Shown piece after piece: positions 49,966 to 59,781 of a stretch of DNA of 64,000 nucleotides. Both the position numbers and the translations under genes were made by a program. Origin of the DNA: Pollutimonas sp. M17 (GTDB lineage Bacteria; Pseudomonadota; Gammaproteobacteria; Burkholderiales; Burkholderiaceae_B). Numbering within the stretch: the stretch's first letter is position 1; every line of letters starts with the position of its first letter. The stretch lies in assembly GCF_025836975.1 (NCBI RefSeq), contig NZ_CP107548.1:868001-932000 (forward strand), read 5' to 3'. The notes beneath the pieces were generated by a model. The model worked only from the letters and a program-made list of their open reading frames with translations. It ran no database searches and was not told where the DNA came from.

Positions 49966-50406
49966 CTAGGGCTGTGCCGTTGCGTTGAAATCGGCGTCTC
50001 CATCGACATAGAACCACAGGCCGTCTTCGCGGACGAAGCGGCTGCGTTCATGCAGACGGCGAGCCTTGCCGGCTTCCCGATAGCGCGCCGTAAAGACGAC
50101 CTCGGCTCTTGAGGCGTCCAGTGGGGTGTGGCTTTCCACCTTCAATCCCAGCCAGCGTATGCCGTGCGCTTCGCCCGGCGGCGGCAGGTCCAGACTGGCC
50201 GGCCGGGTCGAGGGATGCCAGCTTGCCAGCAGATAGGCTTCCCGGCCCAGCGCATAGGCGGTGTAGCGGGACCGCATCAGGCGCTCGGCGTCGGGCGCGG
50301 GCGCATGGCCGTCTATAAAGGGCTGGCAGCAGGCGGAATAGGGAAGGCCAGGCGCCTGGCCGCCGCAAGGGCAGGTAGCAGCCGTGCCAGGCTTGCCGTG
50401 CTTCAC
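49966..50406 (-). CDS. YchJ-like UPF0225 protein
   Basis: A 146-residue protein with an N-terminal SEC-C-like cysteine cluster (CPCGGQAPGLPYSACCQPF) followed by the YchJ middle domain, for example LMRSRYTAYALGREAYLLAS and TWHPST-like WHPSTRPASL. Function is unknown; the cysteines probably bind zinc. It begins with GTG at 50406 and is convergent with the SDR gene. Confidence 0.85.
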   Translation of the reverse strand: MKHGKPGTAATCPCGGQAPGLPYSACCQPFIDGHAPAPDAERLMRSRYTAYALGREAYLLASWHPSTRPASLDLPPPGEAHGIRWLGLKVESHTPLDASRAEVVFTARYREAGKARRLHERSRFVREDGLWFYVDGDADFNATAQP

Positions 50407-50436
50407 GAAAGACCCCGCTTCCTGTTTTCCCCGACG

Positions 50437-51093
50437 CTAGATGACATCGTCCAGCGCCGCCAGGTCCAGGTGTTCGGTTTGCCCCCAGGCATGCATGCGC
50501 CAGCGTTTGTCGCCGTCGATGGCGAACTGGTTGATGCTGGCGTTCAGGATGGGGTCCGGCCGGACGGCATCCAGCGCCAGGCCGTTGGCCAGGCGCCAGG
50601 CGATGTCGATGACGCCTCCGTGCGAGAACACCATGATGTTCTTGCCCTGATGATCCTGGGCCAGGGTCTCGAAGGCCTGGGCAATGCGCGAGGAAAAAAC
50701 CTTCAGGGATTCGCCCTGTTCTATCGACTGGTCGGGATCGCGGAAATTCACGCGGGGGCCGCCTTCCTGCTCGCCGTTCAGCAGCGCCCAGTCCCGCCCT
50801 TCGTAGATGCCGTAGCAGCGTTCGCGCAGGCCCGCGTGGCGCTCTATGGGCAGGCCGAAATGGCCGGCCGCGCTGCATGCGGTTTCGTAGGCCCGCCCAA
50901 GGTCGCTGGCGACCACCAGGTCGATCTTCTGGCCGAAAGCCGGCGACCGCAGGTAATCGCCCAGCTGCCTGGCCTGCTGGATGCCGACGGCGCTGAGCGG
51001 AATATCCAGCCAGCCCTGAAGCCGCCTGTCCGCATTCCATTGGGTCTCGCCGTGGCGTATCAGCCAGAATCGGGTGGTATTCACGTCATGCAC
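50437..51093 (-). CDS. Histidine phosphatase family protein
   Basis: A 218-residue branch-1 histidine phosphatase. FWLIRHGETQWNADRRLQGW carries the catalytic RHGE motif, LRERCYGIYEGRDWALLNG the acid loop, and IMVFSHGGVIDIAWRLANG the second histidine. It resembles GpmB/CobC-like phosphatases; the substrate is unknown. No ATG is available at the conserved start: GTG codons at 51093 and 51084 both fit, and 51093 is given. Confidence 0.88.
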   Translation of the reverse strand: MHDVNTTRFWLIRHGETQWNADRRLQGWLDIPLSAVGIQQARQLGDYLRSPAFGQKIDLVVASDLGRAYETACSAAGHFGLPIERHAGLRERCYGIYEGRDWALLNGEQEGGPRVNFRDPDQSIEQGESLKVFSSRIAQAFETLAQDHQGKNIMVFSHGGVIDIAWRLANGLALDAVRPDPILNASINQFAIDGDKRWRMHAWGQTEHLDLAALDDVI

Positions 51094-51223
51094 TCGCTTG
51101 ATAAGGTAAAGAGGGGTCGTTGCCGATACGACAGTATATTAAGTGTTGCAGTTCGATGCCCCGCGCCCGTACACTCTCGCCTCAGTAAAACAACAATTCG
51201 ATTCCATAAAGGGCGCGTATCCT

Positions 51224-52555
51224 ATGTCGAACACTTATTTTCCACGCTGGCGCAAGGTACAGGGCGGCGCCAGCGGCGTCGTCGTGCAGCCGGACGAATG
51301 CATGTCGTGGCCGCAGAACATCGCCATGGGCGCCCAGCACGTCGTGGCCATGTTCGGTTCGACGATACTGGCTCCCCTGCTGATGGGCTTCGATCCGAAT
51401 GTCGCCATCCTGATGTCGGGCATCGGCACGCTGATCTTCTTTCTTTTCGTCGGCGGCCGCGTGCCCAGCTACCTGGGCTCGAGCTTTGCCTTCATCGGCG
51501 GCGTCATCGCGGTGACCGGCTATGCCGGCGCCGGCGCCAACGGCAATATCGGCGTGGCGCTGGGCGCCATCATTGCCTGCGGTTTCGTTTATACCCTGAT
51601 CGGCCTTGCAGTGTGGTGGATGAACGCGCGTTCCGGCGGCGCCACCCAATGGATCGATACCTGGATGCCGCCCGTCGTGACCGGCGCCATCGTGGCGGTC
51701 ATCGGCCTGAACCTGGCGCCCATCGCCGCCAAGGGCGCCATGGGCGGCACCACTTTCGATGCCCTGATGGCGCTCATGACGGTGCTGTGCGTCGGCGGGA
51801 TCGCGGTCTATACGCGCGGCACGACCCAGCGCCTGCTGATCCTGGTCGGGCTGCTGCTGGCCTGCGTCATCTATGCCTTGTTCACCAATGTGCTGGGCAT
51901 GGGCAAGCCCATCGACTTCAGCGGGGTGGCCCATGCCCCCTGGCTGGGGCTGCCGCAATTCGCGGCGCCTGTTTTCGAACTGCACGCCATGAGCGTGATC
52001 GTGCCGGTGGCCATCATCCTGGTGGCCGAGAACCTGGGCCACATCAAGGCGGTCAGCGCCATGACCGGCAAGAACCTGGACGTCTACCTGGGCCGGGCCT
52101 TCGTGGGCGACGGCGTGGCCACCATGGTGTCGGGAGCGGTCGGCGGCACGGGGGTCACCACCTATGCGGAAAACATCGGCGTCATGACGGTTACCCGAAT
52201 CTATTCCACCCTGGTCTTCGTGGTGGCCGCCTGCATCGCCATCCTGCTGGGCTTTTCGCCCAAATTCGGCGCATTGATCCAGATCATTCCGGGTCCGGTG
52301 CTGGGCGGGATGTCGGTCGTGGTGTTCGGCCTGATCGCTGTGGCCGGCGCCCGCATCTGGGTGGTCAACCAGGTCGATTTCAGCGACAACCGCAACCTGA
52401 TCGTCGCCGCCGTCACCCTGGTGCTGGGAGCCGGCAATTTTTCCATCCAGTTCGGTGCATTCAAGCTGGACGGCATCGGCACGGCAACTTTCGGCGCGAT
52501 CATTCTATACGCGCTGCTGCGGATAGGTGTGCCCACGCGCGGCGTAGCAAAATAG
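51224..52555 (+). CDS. Uracil-xanthine permease (NCS2 family, UraA-like)
   Basis: A 443-residue membrane protein with the NCS2 pattern of about 14 spans. NIAMGAQHVVAMFGSTILAP near residue 27 and TVLCVGGIAVYTRG and AENLGHIKAVSAMTG-type helices (VPVAIILVAENLGHIKAVS) match uracil permeases; GGTGVTTYAENIGVMTVTRI is the NCS2 signature. Uracil is the likeliest substrate. The ATG at 51224 gives the conserved start. It is divergent from the histidine phosphatase gene. Confidence 0.9.
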   Translation: MSNTYFPRWRKVQGGASGVVVQPDECMSWPQNIAMGAQHVVAMFGSTILAPLLMGFDPNVAILMSGIGTLIFFLFVGGRVPSYLGSSFAFIGGVIAVTGYAGAGANGNIGVALGAIIACGFVYTLIGLAVWWMNARSGGATQWIDTWMPPVVTGAIVAVIGLNLAPIAAKGAMGGTTFDALMALMTVLCVGGIAVYTRGTTQRLLILVGLLLACVIYALFTNVLGMGKPIDFSGVAHAPWLGLPQFAAPVFELHAMSVIVPVAIILVAENLGHIKAVSAMTGKNLDVYLGRAFVGDGVATMVSGAVGGTGVTTYAENIGVMTVTRIYSTLVFVVAACIAILLGFSPKFGALIQIIPGPVLGGMSVVVFGLIAVAGARIWVVNQVDFSDNRNLIVAAVTLVLGAGNFSIQFGAFKLDGIGTATFGAIILYALLRIGVPTRGVAK

Positions 52556-52610
52556 AAAGCCGCTGCCTGGCCTGTTGAAATAGGGCAGGCCAGCCTTCAG
52601 CTTGGCATCG

Positions 52611-52811
52611 TTACTGCTTACGGGTATGGAGGGGGCAGGTATCCAGCCCAAGCAGGCGATAGGCGGGGCATCTGCCAGCCAGCCCCGTAAGCAAGGGTAT
52701 GATGCCCAACCAGCCCCACCATCCGATGGTGCCGACCGCCGCCAACGCAATTAGCGCGGCGCCCACGATGATGCGTAGCGTGCGGTCGATAATGCCTACA
52801 TTGATCTTCAT
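52611..52811 (-). CDS. DUF2892/YgaP-like small membrane protein
   Basis: A 66-residue protein. MKINVGIIDRTLRIIVGAA and the following GWWGWLGIIPLLTGLAGRCP are typical of DUF2892 with two membrane spans and a conserved C-terminal cysteine pair (RCPAYRLLG, TCPLH). Family members sit beside rhodanese, sulfide and other sulfur genes. The ATG at 52811 is preferred to an earlier start at 52832. It lies 104 bases downstream of the rhodanese gene on the same strand. Confidence 0.85.
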   Translation of the reverse strand: MKINVGIIDRTLRIIVGAALIALAAVGTIGWWGWLGIIPLLTGLAGRCPAYRLLGLDTCPLHTRKQ

Positions 52812-52915
52812 GTTGACTCCCGTCTGAAGCAAGTGCCGGTCTCCCGGCGGAAAATGGTTGCCGGGCCTGTCGCAGCGGCCTCATGCTTGCGCGGAACGTT
52901 GCCGGTAATTTTGCT

Positions 52916-53434
52916 TTAACGCAGGGCACGCTGATTCCAGGGCATTTTCATCAGCAAGCGAGCCAGGCCGCAAAAGCCCGACAGCCCCGCAAACACGAGG
53001 CCAGCGCCCACAAAACCGGATATCAGAAAAAACCAGGCCGATACGGTGAGGCCAAGCATGATGCCGAGCAGGATCAGGATTCCGGCGGCGATCTGAACCT
53101 GGCGCTGCAACTCCATCGGCTGTGACGTGTCGGCCTCCACTGGCAGCCCTGCCTTCCTCCAGGCATTCAATCCACCCTCGATCAAATAGGCGTCGCCGGC
53201 CACGCATGCGTTCAACCTATGCGCGTTGGCATGCGTGCGGTTGCCGGAACGGCAAAGAAAGATAACGGCGGCGTTTACGGGTAGCGACCCGGGACGCAAG
53301 GCGTCGATAGGCAAATGTTGCGCACCGGCGATGTGTTCGCGCGCGTGTTCGTTTGCGGAGCGGATGTCGACCAGGATAGCTCCCTGGCTCATGAGGCCCT
53401 GCGCATCGCGCGGGGAGAGGGGTTTCAGTGTCAT
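52916..53434 (-). CDS. Membrane-anchored rhodanese (YgaP-like)
   Basis: A 172-residue protein: an N-terminal rhodanese domain (about 1-105) with active loop FLCRSGNRT (C61), and a C-terminal pair of hydrophobic segments (IAAGILILLGIMLGLTVSAW, then GFVGAGLVFAGLSGFCGLAR). This is the YgaP layout, in which a sulfur transferase faces the cytoplasm at the inner membrane. GGAGAG upstream of ATG 53434 decides the start. It lies in a sulfide cluster and would handle sulfane sulfur from the oxidoreductase. Confidence 0.88.
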   Translation of the reverse strand: MTLKPLSPRDAQGLMSQGAILVDIRSANEHAREHIAGAQHLPIDALRPGSLPVNAAVIFLCRSGNRTHANAHRLNACVAGDAYLIEGGLNAWRKAGLPVEADTSQPMELQRQVQIAAGILILLGIMLGLTVSAWFFLISGFVGAGLVFAGLSGFCGLARLLMKMPWNQRALR

Positions 53435-53505
53435 TCGATGACTCTCCATGCCAAATTCGCGGATCCGGCCCGCCACGGGCGGCGATGTCCGCCAGGCGCA
53501 TGCGT

Positions 53506-53817
53506 CTAAGGACAAAAGATGCGCTTGAGCGTCCCGATCAGCAATGCGGCATCGGGGTTGTCGATACGGTAGTACAAGGCTTGCGCCTCGCGCCGGTAAG
53601 TCACCAGTCCATCTTCACGCATCCTGGCCAGATGCTGGGAAAGGGCGGACTGGCTCAAGTTGACGTGCTCCAGCAAAGTACCGACTGTCATCTCTTTCTG
53701 TTCAATCAATAGGCACAGCACCAGCAACCGGTTTTCATTGCCTACGGCTCGAAGCAGGGCAGCGGCTTTTGACGCGCCTTCCCTCAGGAATTGCCGATTC
53801 TTTTCATTTGATGCCAT
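53506..53817 (-). CDS. ArsR/SmtB-family repressor of the BigR/SqrR (persulfide-sensing) type
   Basis: A 103-residue winged-helix regulator. LLRAVGNENRLLVLCLLIEQ, NLSQSALSQHLARMREDGLV and VTYRREAQALYYRI define the ArsR fold. The two cysteines, C35 (LVLCLL) and C102 (IFCP at the extreme C-terminus), are 67 residues apart, as in BigR and SqrR, where they form a tetrasulfide bridge with hydrogen polysulfide. ATG 53847 is an alternative start, but it falls close to the operator. It is divergent from the sulfide oxidoreductase gene and probably controls it and the rhodanese. Confidence 0.85.
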   Translation of the reverse strand: MASNEKNRQFLREGASKAAALLRAVGNENRLLVLCLLIEQKEMTVGTLLEHVNLSQSALSQHLARMREDGLVTYRREAQALYYRIDNPDAALLIGTLKRIFCP

Positions 53818-53855
53818 ACGATTCCGATTGTCCTTGATATATGTCATATAAGATT

Positions 53856-53877
53856 AATCTAATTTAGATTATTCTAA
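53856..53877. promoter_or_regulatory. AT-rich operator between the repressor and sulfide oxidoreductase genes
   Basis: Two overlapping inverted repeats: AATCTAATTTAGATT (53856-53870, near-perfect) and TTAGA-TTAT-TCTAA (53864-53877). The site lies in the 101-base gap between the divergent ArsR-type gene and the oxidoreductase gene, where a BigR-like repressor would act on both. Confidence 0.65.
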
Positions 53878-53918
53878 TAAAAAGAACGCCGCCTGACAAT
53901 TCAAACAGGGAGAGGGGT

Positions 53919-55286
53919 ATGAAAAAAAGGGTGATACGCACTGAAGGCCCGCCGCGCGCGCCCGCTGTCTTGTCCAGTCCCGGGATGCGGCGGCGCGATT
54001 TCCTGATGCTGGGGGCCGCGGGCGCCTTGGGGGCGGCCTTTCCCGCCGCAGGCGCCCGCCTGCCGGACAAGGTCGGGACGCCGGCCCATATCGTCATCCT
54101 TGGCGCGGGCGCGGCGGGATTGTCAACCGCGTCGCGACTGGTTCAGCGATTGGAGGGCGCGCGCATCACATTGATCGATGCCCGCAAGGCCCATTACTAT
54201 CAACCCGGTTTCACTTTGGTAGGCGGCGGCATCAAGCCGGCCAGCTATGTCGTGTCGTCCACATCGGAATATGTGCCGCGCGGCGTCGACCTGATTGAAG
54301 AGCGTGTGGCGGAAATCGATCCTGAAGGCCGCAAGGTGGTCACCGAGGGCGGTACGACTCTTGTTTACGATTTTCTCATCGTGGCGGTGGGCATGGAACT
54401 GGACTATGAGGCGATCGACGGCATGGAAGTCCGCCTGATCGGCAGCCAGGGAATAGGCAGCATCTACAATGGTCCCGACGCGGCGGCGGCCACATGGCGC
54501 GCCATGTCGGAGTTTGCCGACAAGGGCGGCAAGGGGGTGTTCCTTCGTCCCAACACGGAAATGAAGTGCGCCGGCGCGCCGCTGAAGTACACCTTCATTA
54601 CCGAGGACCATCTGGTTCGCCGCGGCAAGCGCGGTAAAGCCGAGATCGTCTACAACGCCAACAATCAGGCGCTTTTCAGCGTGCCCATTGTGTCAGAGAA
54701 GGTGCGCATGCTGTTCCAGCAGCGCGACATCAGGGTTAATTATCAGCGTGTGCTGCAGGCGATAGACCCGGGCCGGCGCATCGCCACCTTTCGTACGCCG
54801 GACGGCATGGAGGAGCAGAATTATGACTTCATTCACGTAATACCTCCCATGCGTGCGCCCGAGGCCGTGCGCAACAGTCCGCTGCCCTGGCAACAGGGAG
54901 CGTGGGCCGACGAGGGTTGGGCGGAAGTGGATCGGGGCACCTTGCGGCATGTGCGCTATGCCAATGTTTACGGGATAGGCGATATTGCCGGTGTGCCCAA
55001 GGGCAAGACGGCGGCCAGCGTGAAGTGGCAGGTGCCGGTTGCCGTGGACCACCTTGTGGCCGATATCCAGGGGAAAACGTCGGATGCTTTGTACACGGGC
55101 TATACATCATGCCCGTTGATCACCCGCCTGGGCCGGGCCATGCTGGTCGAGTTCGATTATCAGAACAACTTGGTGCCGTCCTTTCCGGGAATAGTGGCGC
55201 CGCTTGAAGAGCTATGGGTGACTTGGGTCATGAAGACCATGGGGCTCCGGCCCACCTATATCGCCATGCTGCGCGGAAAGGCGTGA
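53919..55286 (+). CDS. sqr: Sulfide:quinone oxidoreductase (Tat-exported FAD enzyme)
   Basis: A 455-residue FAD/NAD(P)-binding enzyme. A twin-arginine signal (MRRRDFLMLGAAGALGAAF, about residues 23-41) precedes IVILGAGAAGLSTASRL (about 58-74), the FAD motif. FLRPNTEMKCAGAP (C217) and YTGYTSCPLITRLG (C398) supply the two redox cysteines of SQR. NVYGIGDIAGVPKGKTAAS is the second FAD motif. It oxidises sulfide to sulfane sulfur, giving electrons to quinone. GGGAGAGG precedes ATG 53919. Confidence 0.9.
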   Translation: MKKRVIRTEGPPRAPAVLSSPGMRRRDFLMLGAAGALGAAFPAAGARLPDKVGTPAHIVILGAGAAGLSTASRLVQRLEGARITLIDARKAHYYQPGFTLVGGGIKPASYVVSSTSEYVPRGVDLIEERVAEIDPEGRKVVTEGGTTLVYDFLIVAVGMELDYEAIDGMEVRLIGSQGIGSIYNGPDAAAATWRAMSEFADKGGKGVFLRPNTEMKCAGAPLKYTFITEDHLVRRGKRGKAEIVYNANNQALFSVPIVSEKVRMLFQQRDIRVNYQRVLQAIDPGRRIATFRTPDGMEEQNYDFIHVIPPMRAPEAVRNSPLPWQQGAWADEGWAEVDRGTLRHVRYANVYGIGDIAGVPKGKTAASVKWQVPVAVDHLVADIQGKTSDALYTGYTSCPLITRLGRAMLVEFDYQNNLVPSFPGIVAPLEELWVTWVMKTMGLRPTYIAMLRGKA

Positions 55287-55296
55287 GGAGAATGTC

Positions 55297-55641
55297 ATGA
55301 AGGATATGGACTTGATGATTTTGCTGGCGGTGTTCCAGGAAATGATGGGGCCGCTGTTATGGGTCGTGCTGGTGCTGATTGCCGCGGGCCTGGCCGCTTT
55401 TGTGGCCTTGCTGACCGCCGAGCGGGGCTTGCGGTCGCGCAGGCTGGTCCGGTCCCAGGCATTGGGCTTGGTGGGCGGGGCGCTGGCTTTGGTGTTGATG
55501 GCCAAGGTGTCGTCATCCGGCTACACTAATGCCGGCGGGCCGGTCGATTGGCTCTTGATTGCCTTTGTATTTGGCATCGGATTGGTCGGTACGACCATCG
55601 TGCTCTATACGCTGGCAGGATGGTGGACCCACCGTGCGTAA
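55297..55641 (+). CDS. Small membrane protein next to sulfide:quinone oxidoreductase
   Basis: A 114-residue hydrophobic protein with three likely spans (ILLAVFQEMMGPLLWVVLVL and onwards; QALGLVGGALALVLMAKV; LLIAFVFGIGLVGTTIVLYT). It may belong to DUF5368, but I am not sure. It begins 11 bases after the oxidoreductase gene and is surely in the same operon. It could hold the enzyme at the membrane or shuttle electrons or sulfur. No catalytic residue is visible. Confidence 0.75.
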   Translation: MKDMDLMILLAVFQEMMGPLLWVVLVLIAAGLAAFVALLTAERGLRSRRLVRSQALGLVGGALALVLMAKVSSSGYTNAGGPVDWLLIAFVFGIGLVGTTIVLYTLAGWWTHRA

Positions 55642-55730
55642 GCGGAAAAATGAGCGCTTCAGTCACCTCTTGTAGCGAATAAGCCATGGGCTTGCATTTT
55701 CCCTGAAGTTTACCGACAATAGCTACATCT

Positions 55731-55764
55731 CCCCGGTTTGCATCCAGGCCGGGGTTTTATTTTG
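55731..55764 (+). terminator. Intrinsic terminator after the sulfide operon
   Basis: CCCCGG and CCGGGG pair across a 12-base loop and are followed by TTTTATTTT. It lies 90 bases after the small membrane protein gene. Confidence 0.8.
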
Positions 55765-55826
55765 AGCTAGACCCAATTGTTGTTTACAGCTATAAAAAAC
55801 CAACGATTCCTTTAGTTCGCATCAAC

Positions 55827-55844
55827 GGGCGGTGTTCTCCGCCC
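55827..55844 (+). other. First hairpin of the greA leader
   Basis: GGGCGG and CCGCCC form a perfect six-base stem around TGTTCT. It precedes the terminator-like hairpin of the greA leader by 16 bases. Confidence 0.55.
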
Positions 55845-55860
55845 AAGCAATTATTTACTA

Positions 55861-55889
55861 GGCGCTCCTTTGTGGGGAGCGTCTTTTTA
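55861..55889 (+). terminator. Terminator-like hairpin in the greA leader
   Basis: GGCGCTCC (55861-55868) pairs with GGAGCGTC (55876-55883), including one G-U pair, with a seven-base loop, and is followed by a T-rich stretch TCTTTTTACTTTT. It ends about 20 bases before the greA ATG, so it could truncate greA transcripts. This position recalls the GraL leader RNA of E. coli greA. Confidence 0.7.
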
Positions 55890-55909
55890 CTTTTAATTCA
55901 GGAATAGCT

Positions 55910-56386
55910 ATGTCCGCGATACCGTTGACAACACGCGGCGCTGAGCGCTTGCAAGCAGAATTACATCGTCTTAAGACCGTCGAGCGTCCCGCGGTCATCA
56001 ATGCCATCGCCGAGGCCCGCGCCCAGGGCGACTTGTCGGAAAACGCCGAATACGACGCCGCGCGCGAGCGCCAGGCCTTCGTGGAAGGGCGGATCCAGGA
56101 ACTGGAGGGCACCCTGTCCAATGCGCAGGTCATCGATCCGGCCTCGCTGGACGTCGACGGCAAGGCGGTGTTCGGCGCCACCGTCGAAATCGAAGATCTG
56201 GAATCGGGCGAACGCGTCACCTATCAAATCGTGGGCGACGTCGAGGCCGATATCCGGTCCAACCTCATTTCCGTCTCCAGTCCGGTGGCCCGGGCCCTGA
56301 TCGGCAAGGGCGAAGGCGATGTGGTCGAAGTCAAGGCGCCGGCGGGCATACGCGAATTCGAAGTCCTCAACGTCAGCTATCTGTAG
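55910..56386 (+). CDS. greA: Transcription elongation factor GreA
   Basis: A 158-residue GreA, which stimulates cleavage of backtracked RNA by RNA polymerase. [20 protein letters not shown] and [20 protein letters not shown] are the coiled-coil motifs with the tip residues D and [21 protein letters not shown] is the C-terminal FKBP-like domain. AGGAA lies before ATG 55910. Confidence 0.97.
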   Translation: MSAIPLTTRGAERLQAELHRLKTVERPAVINAIAEARAQGDLSENAEYDAARERQAFVEGRIQELEGTLSNAQVIDPASLDVDGKAVFGATVEIEDLESGERVTYQIVGDVEADIRSNLISVSSPVARALIGKGEGDVVEVKAPAGIREFEVLNVSYL

Positions 56387-56442
56387 CAGGCCGGCGTTGC
56401 ACGCCACCCTCCTGTAAAATACCCGCATCGACGGCCAAAGAA

Positions 56443-56472
56443 AAAGCCCATACACAGATCGTGTTGGGCTTT
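56443..56472. terminator. Bidirectional intrinsic terminator between greA and yhbY
   Basis: AAAGCCCA (56443-56450) and TGGGCTTT (56465-56472) form a perfect eight-base stem. It is T-rich on both sides (TTTATAATTT downstream on plus; TTTTTCTTT on minus), so it can end both the convergent greA and yhbY transcripts. Confidence 0.85.
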
Positions 56473-56525
56473 ATAATTTGCGCGCCGCGAAGCCATGCGC
56501 CCGCAAGCGCATGCTGGTTGGGATG

Positions 56526-57092
56526 TCAGCGTTTTCCGGGCCGCAGGTTGCGGCGGGCGCCGGCGCGCAGTGATAGCGCGCTGCCCGAGCGGCGCGGAAT
56601 GCCATGGTCGGCGCGCTCCGCCGATGCCGCGCCGCGACGGGCACGGGGCGCAGCCGTTTCGGGCTTGTCGGCCTTCTGGGCCGCGCGCTTGGCTTTTTCC
56701 GTGCGGCGGGTACGCGTCACGCCTTCGGCCGCAAGCTTCTTGGGCGTGTGGGGTTCCGACGGCTTGCGCACCGCGCGGGTTGCGTTTTGTTCTTCGGCCT
56801 TGGCGCGCTGCGCGGCGGCGTCGGGCCTGTAGATGATCAGCGTCTTGCCAAGGTGGTGGACCAGCGCGCAGGACAAGGTCTCGCAGATGGTTTCCTGCAT
56901 GGCGTTGCGCGCTTCGCGTTCCTCGCCCGCGATGCGGACCTTGATCAACTGGTGCGCATTCAGGTTGAGGTCGATTTCTTTGAGCACCGATTCGGACAGG
57001 CCGCGGTCGCCAATCAGGACGACCGGACGCAAGGGGTGGGCGGCGGCGCGCAGGGCGCTACGCTCTTGGGAAGTAATGTCAAGTTTTGGCAT
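56526..57092 (-). CDS. yhbY: YhbY-type CRM-domain RNA-binding protein
   Basis: A 188-residue protein with an N-terminal CRM domain (about 1-100): QERSALRAAAHPLRPVVLIG, LSESVLKEIDLNLNAHQLIK and KVRIAGEERE. YhbY binds pre-50S ribosomal particles. The C-terminal half is an alanine/arginine/lysine-rich tail, unusual in E. coli YhbY (about 97 residues) but seen in betaproteobacteria. The ATG at 57092 is chosen because it gives MPKLDITSQERSAL. It is divergent from rlmE by 17 bases. Confidence 0.9.
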   Translation of the reverse strand: MPKLDITSQERSALRAAAHPLRPVVLIGDRGLSESVLKEIDLNLNAHQLIKVRIAGEEREARNAMQETICETLSCALVHHLGKTLIIYRPDAAAQRAKAEEQNATRAVRKPSEPHTPKKLAAEGVTRTRRTEKAKRAAQKADKPETAAPRARRGAASAERADHGIPRRSGSALSLRAGARRNLRPGKR

Positions 57093-57109
57093 GATGAGAT
57101 TGTACGGGA

Positions 57110-57745
57110 ATGGCCAAAAAAAAATTCTCAAAAGAGTGGATTCAGCAACATATTAATGATCCCTACGTCAAAATGGCGCAACAGAAGGGATACCGGGCCC
57201 GGGCGGCTTTCAAGCTTTCCGAGATCCTCGATACCGAGAAGCTGATGCGGCCCGGCGACATCGTCGTCGACCTGGGTTCGGCGCCGGGCAGCTGGTCGCA
57301 AGTGGCCCGCGAGCGCCTGGTGGGCCCGGGCGGCGTCATCAAGGGGCGCGTCGTCGCCCTGGACATGCTGCCCATGGAGCCCATTGCCGGGGTCGAGTTC
57401 ATACAGGGCGACTTCCGCGAGGATGCCGTGCTCGAACAGCTGAAAGATCTGCTGGGAGATGCGCAGGTGGATCTTGTTATATCCGATATGGCCCCCAATT
57501 TATCAGGTGTGGGCTCGGCGGATTCAGCTAGAATTCAGCATGTGTGCGACCTGGCCCTTGATTTTGCCTGCGGGCACCTCAAGCCCGAAGGCGCATTGAT
57601 CGTCAAAGCCTTCCATGGCAGCGGCTTCTCGCAGATCGTCGAATCCTTCAAGCGGCACTTTCAGAAAGTGGTCGAGCGCAAGCCCAAGGCGTCGCGCGAC
57701 AAGTCTTCCGAGACCTTCCTGGTGGGGCGGCGTTTGAAGCGGTAG
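57110..57745 (+). CDS. rlmE: 23S rRNA (uridine-2'-O-)-methyltransferase
   Basis: A 211-residue RlmE/FtsJ, which methylates U2552 in the 50S A loop. [38 protein letters not shown] (SAM motif I), [18 protein letters not shown] and [12 protein letters not shown] carry the K-D-K catalytic residues. It is divergent from yhbY and lies 121 bases before ftsH. Confidence 0.96.
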   Translation: MAKKKFSKEWIQQHINDPYVKMAQQKGYRARAAFKLSEILDTEKLMRPGDIVVDLGSAPGSWSQVARERLVGPGGVIKGRVVALDMLPMEPIAGVEFIQGDFREDAVLEQLKDLLGDAQVDLVISDMAPNLSGVGSADSARIQHVCDLALDFACGHLKPEGALIVKAFHGSGFSQIVESFKRHFQKVVERKPKASRDKSSETFLVGRRLKR

Positions 57746-57866
57746 GGACGGGGTGGTTTTCCTAAACGCGATTCTTTCTATCGGGTAGAATGAGTCATTG
57801 ACATACTTGTTTTGCTGCCGTTATTGCGGGGGTTTGGCAAGCTGATTTACAAGTAGGAGGTTGGCT

Positions 57867-59762
<1,896 letters not shown>

Positions 59763-59781
59763 GGTCGCAGCCGGCACGCGA

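Noticed and set aside
55642-55730. Possible small RNA between the sulfide operon and its terminator
   Set aside because: A TTGCAT/GACAAT pair exists, but the predicted start lies almost at the hairpin, so no transcript of useful length would result.
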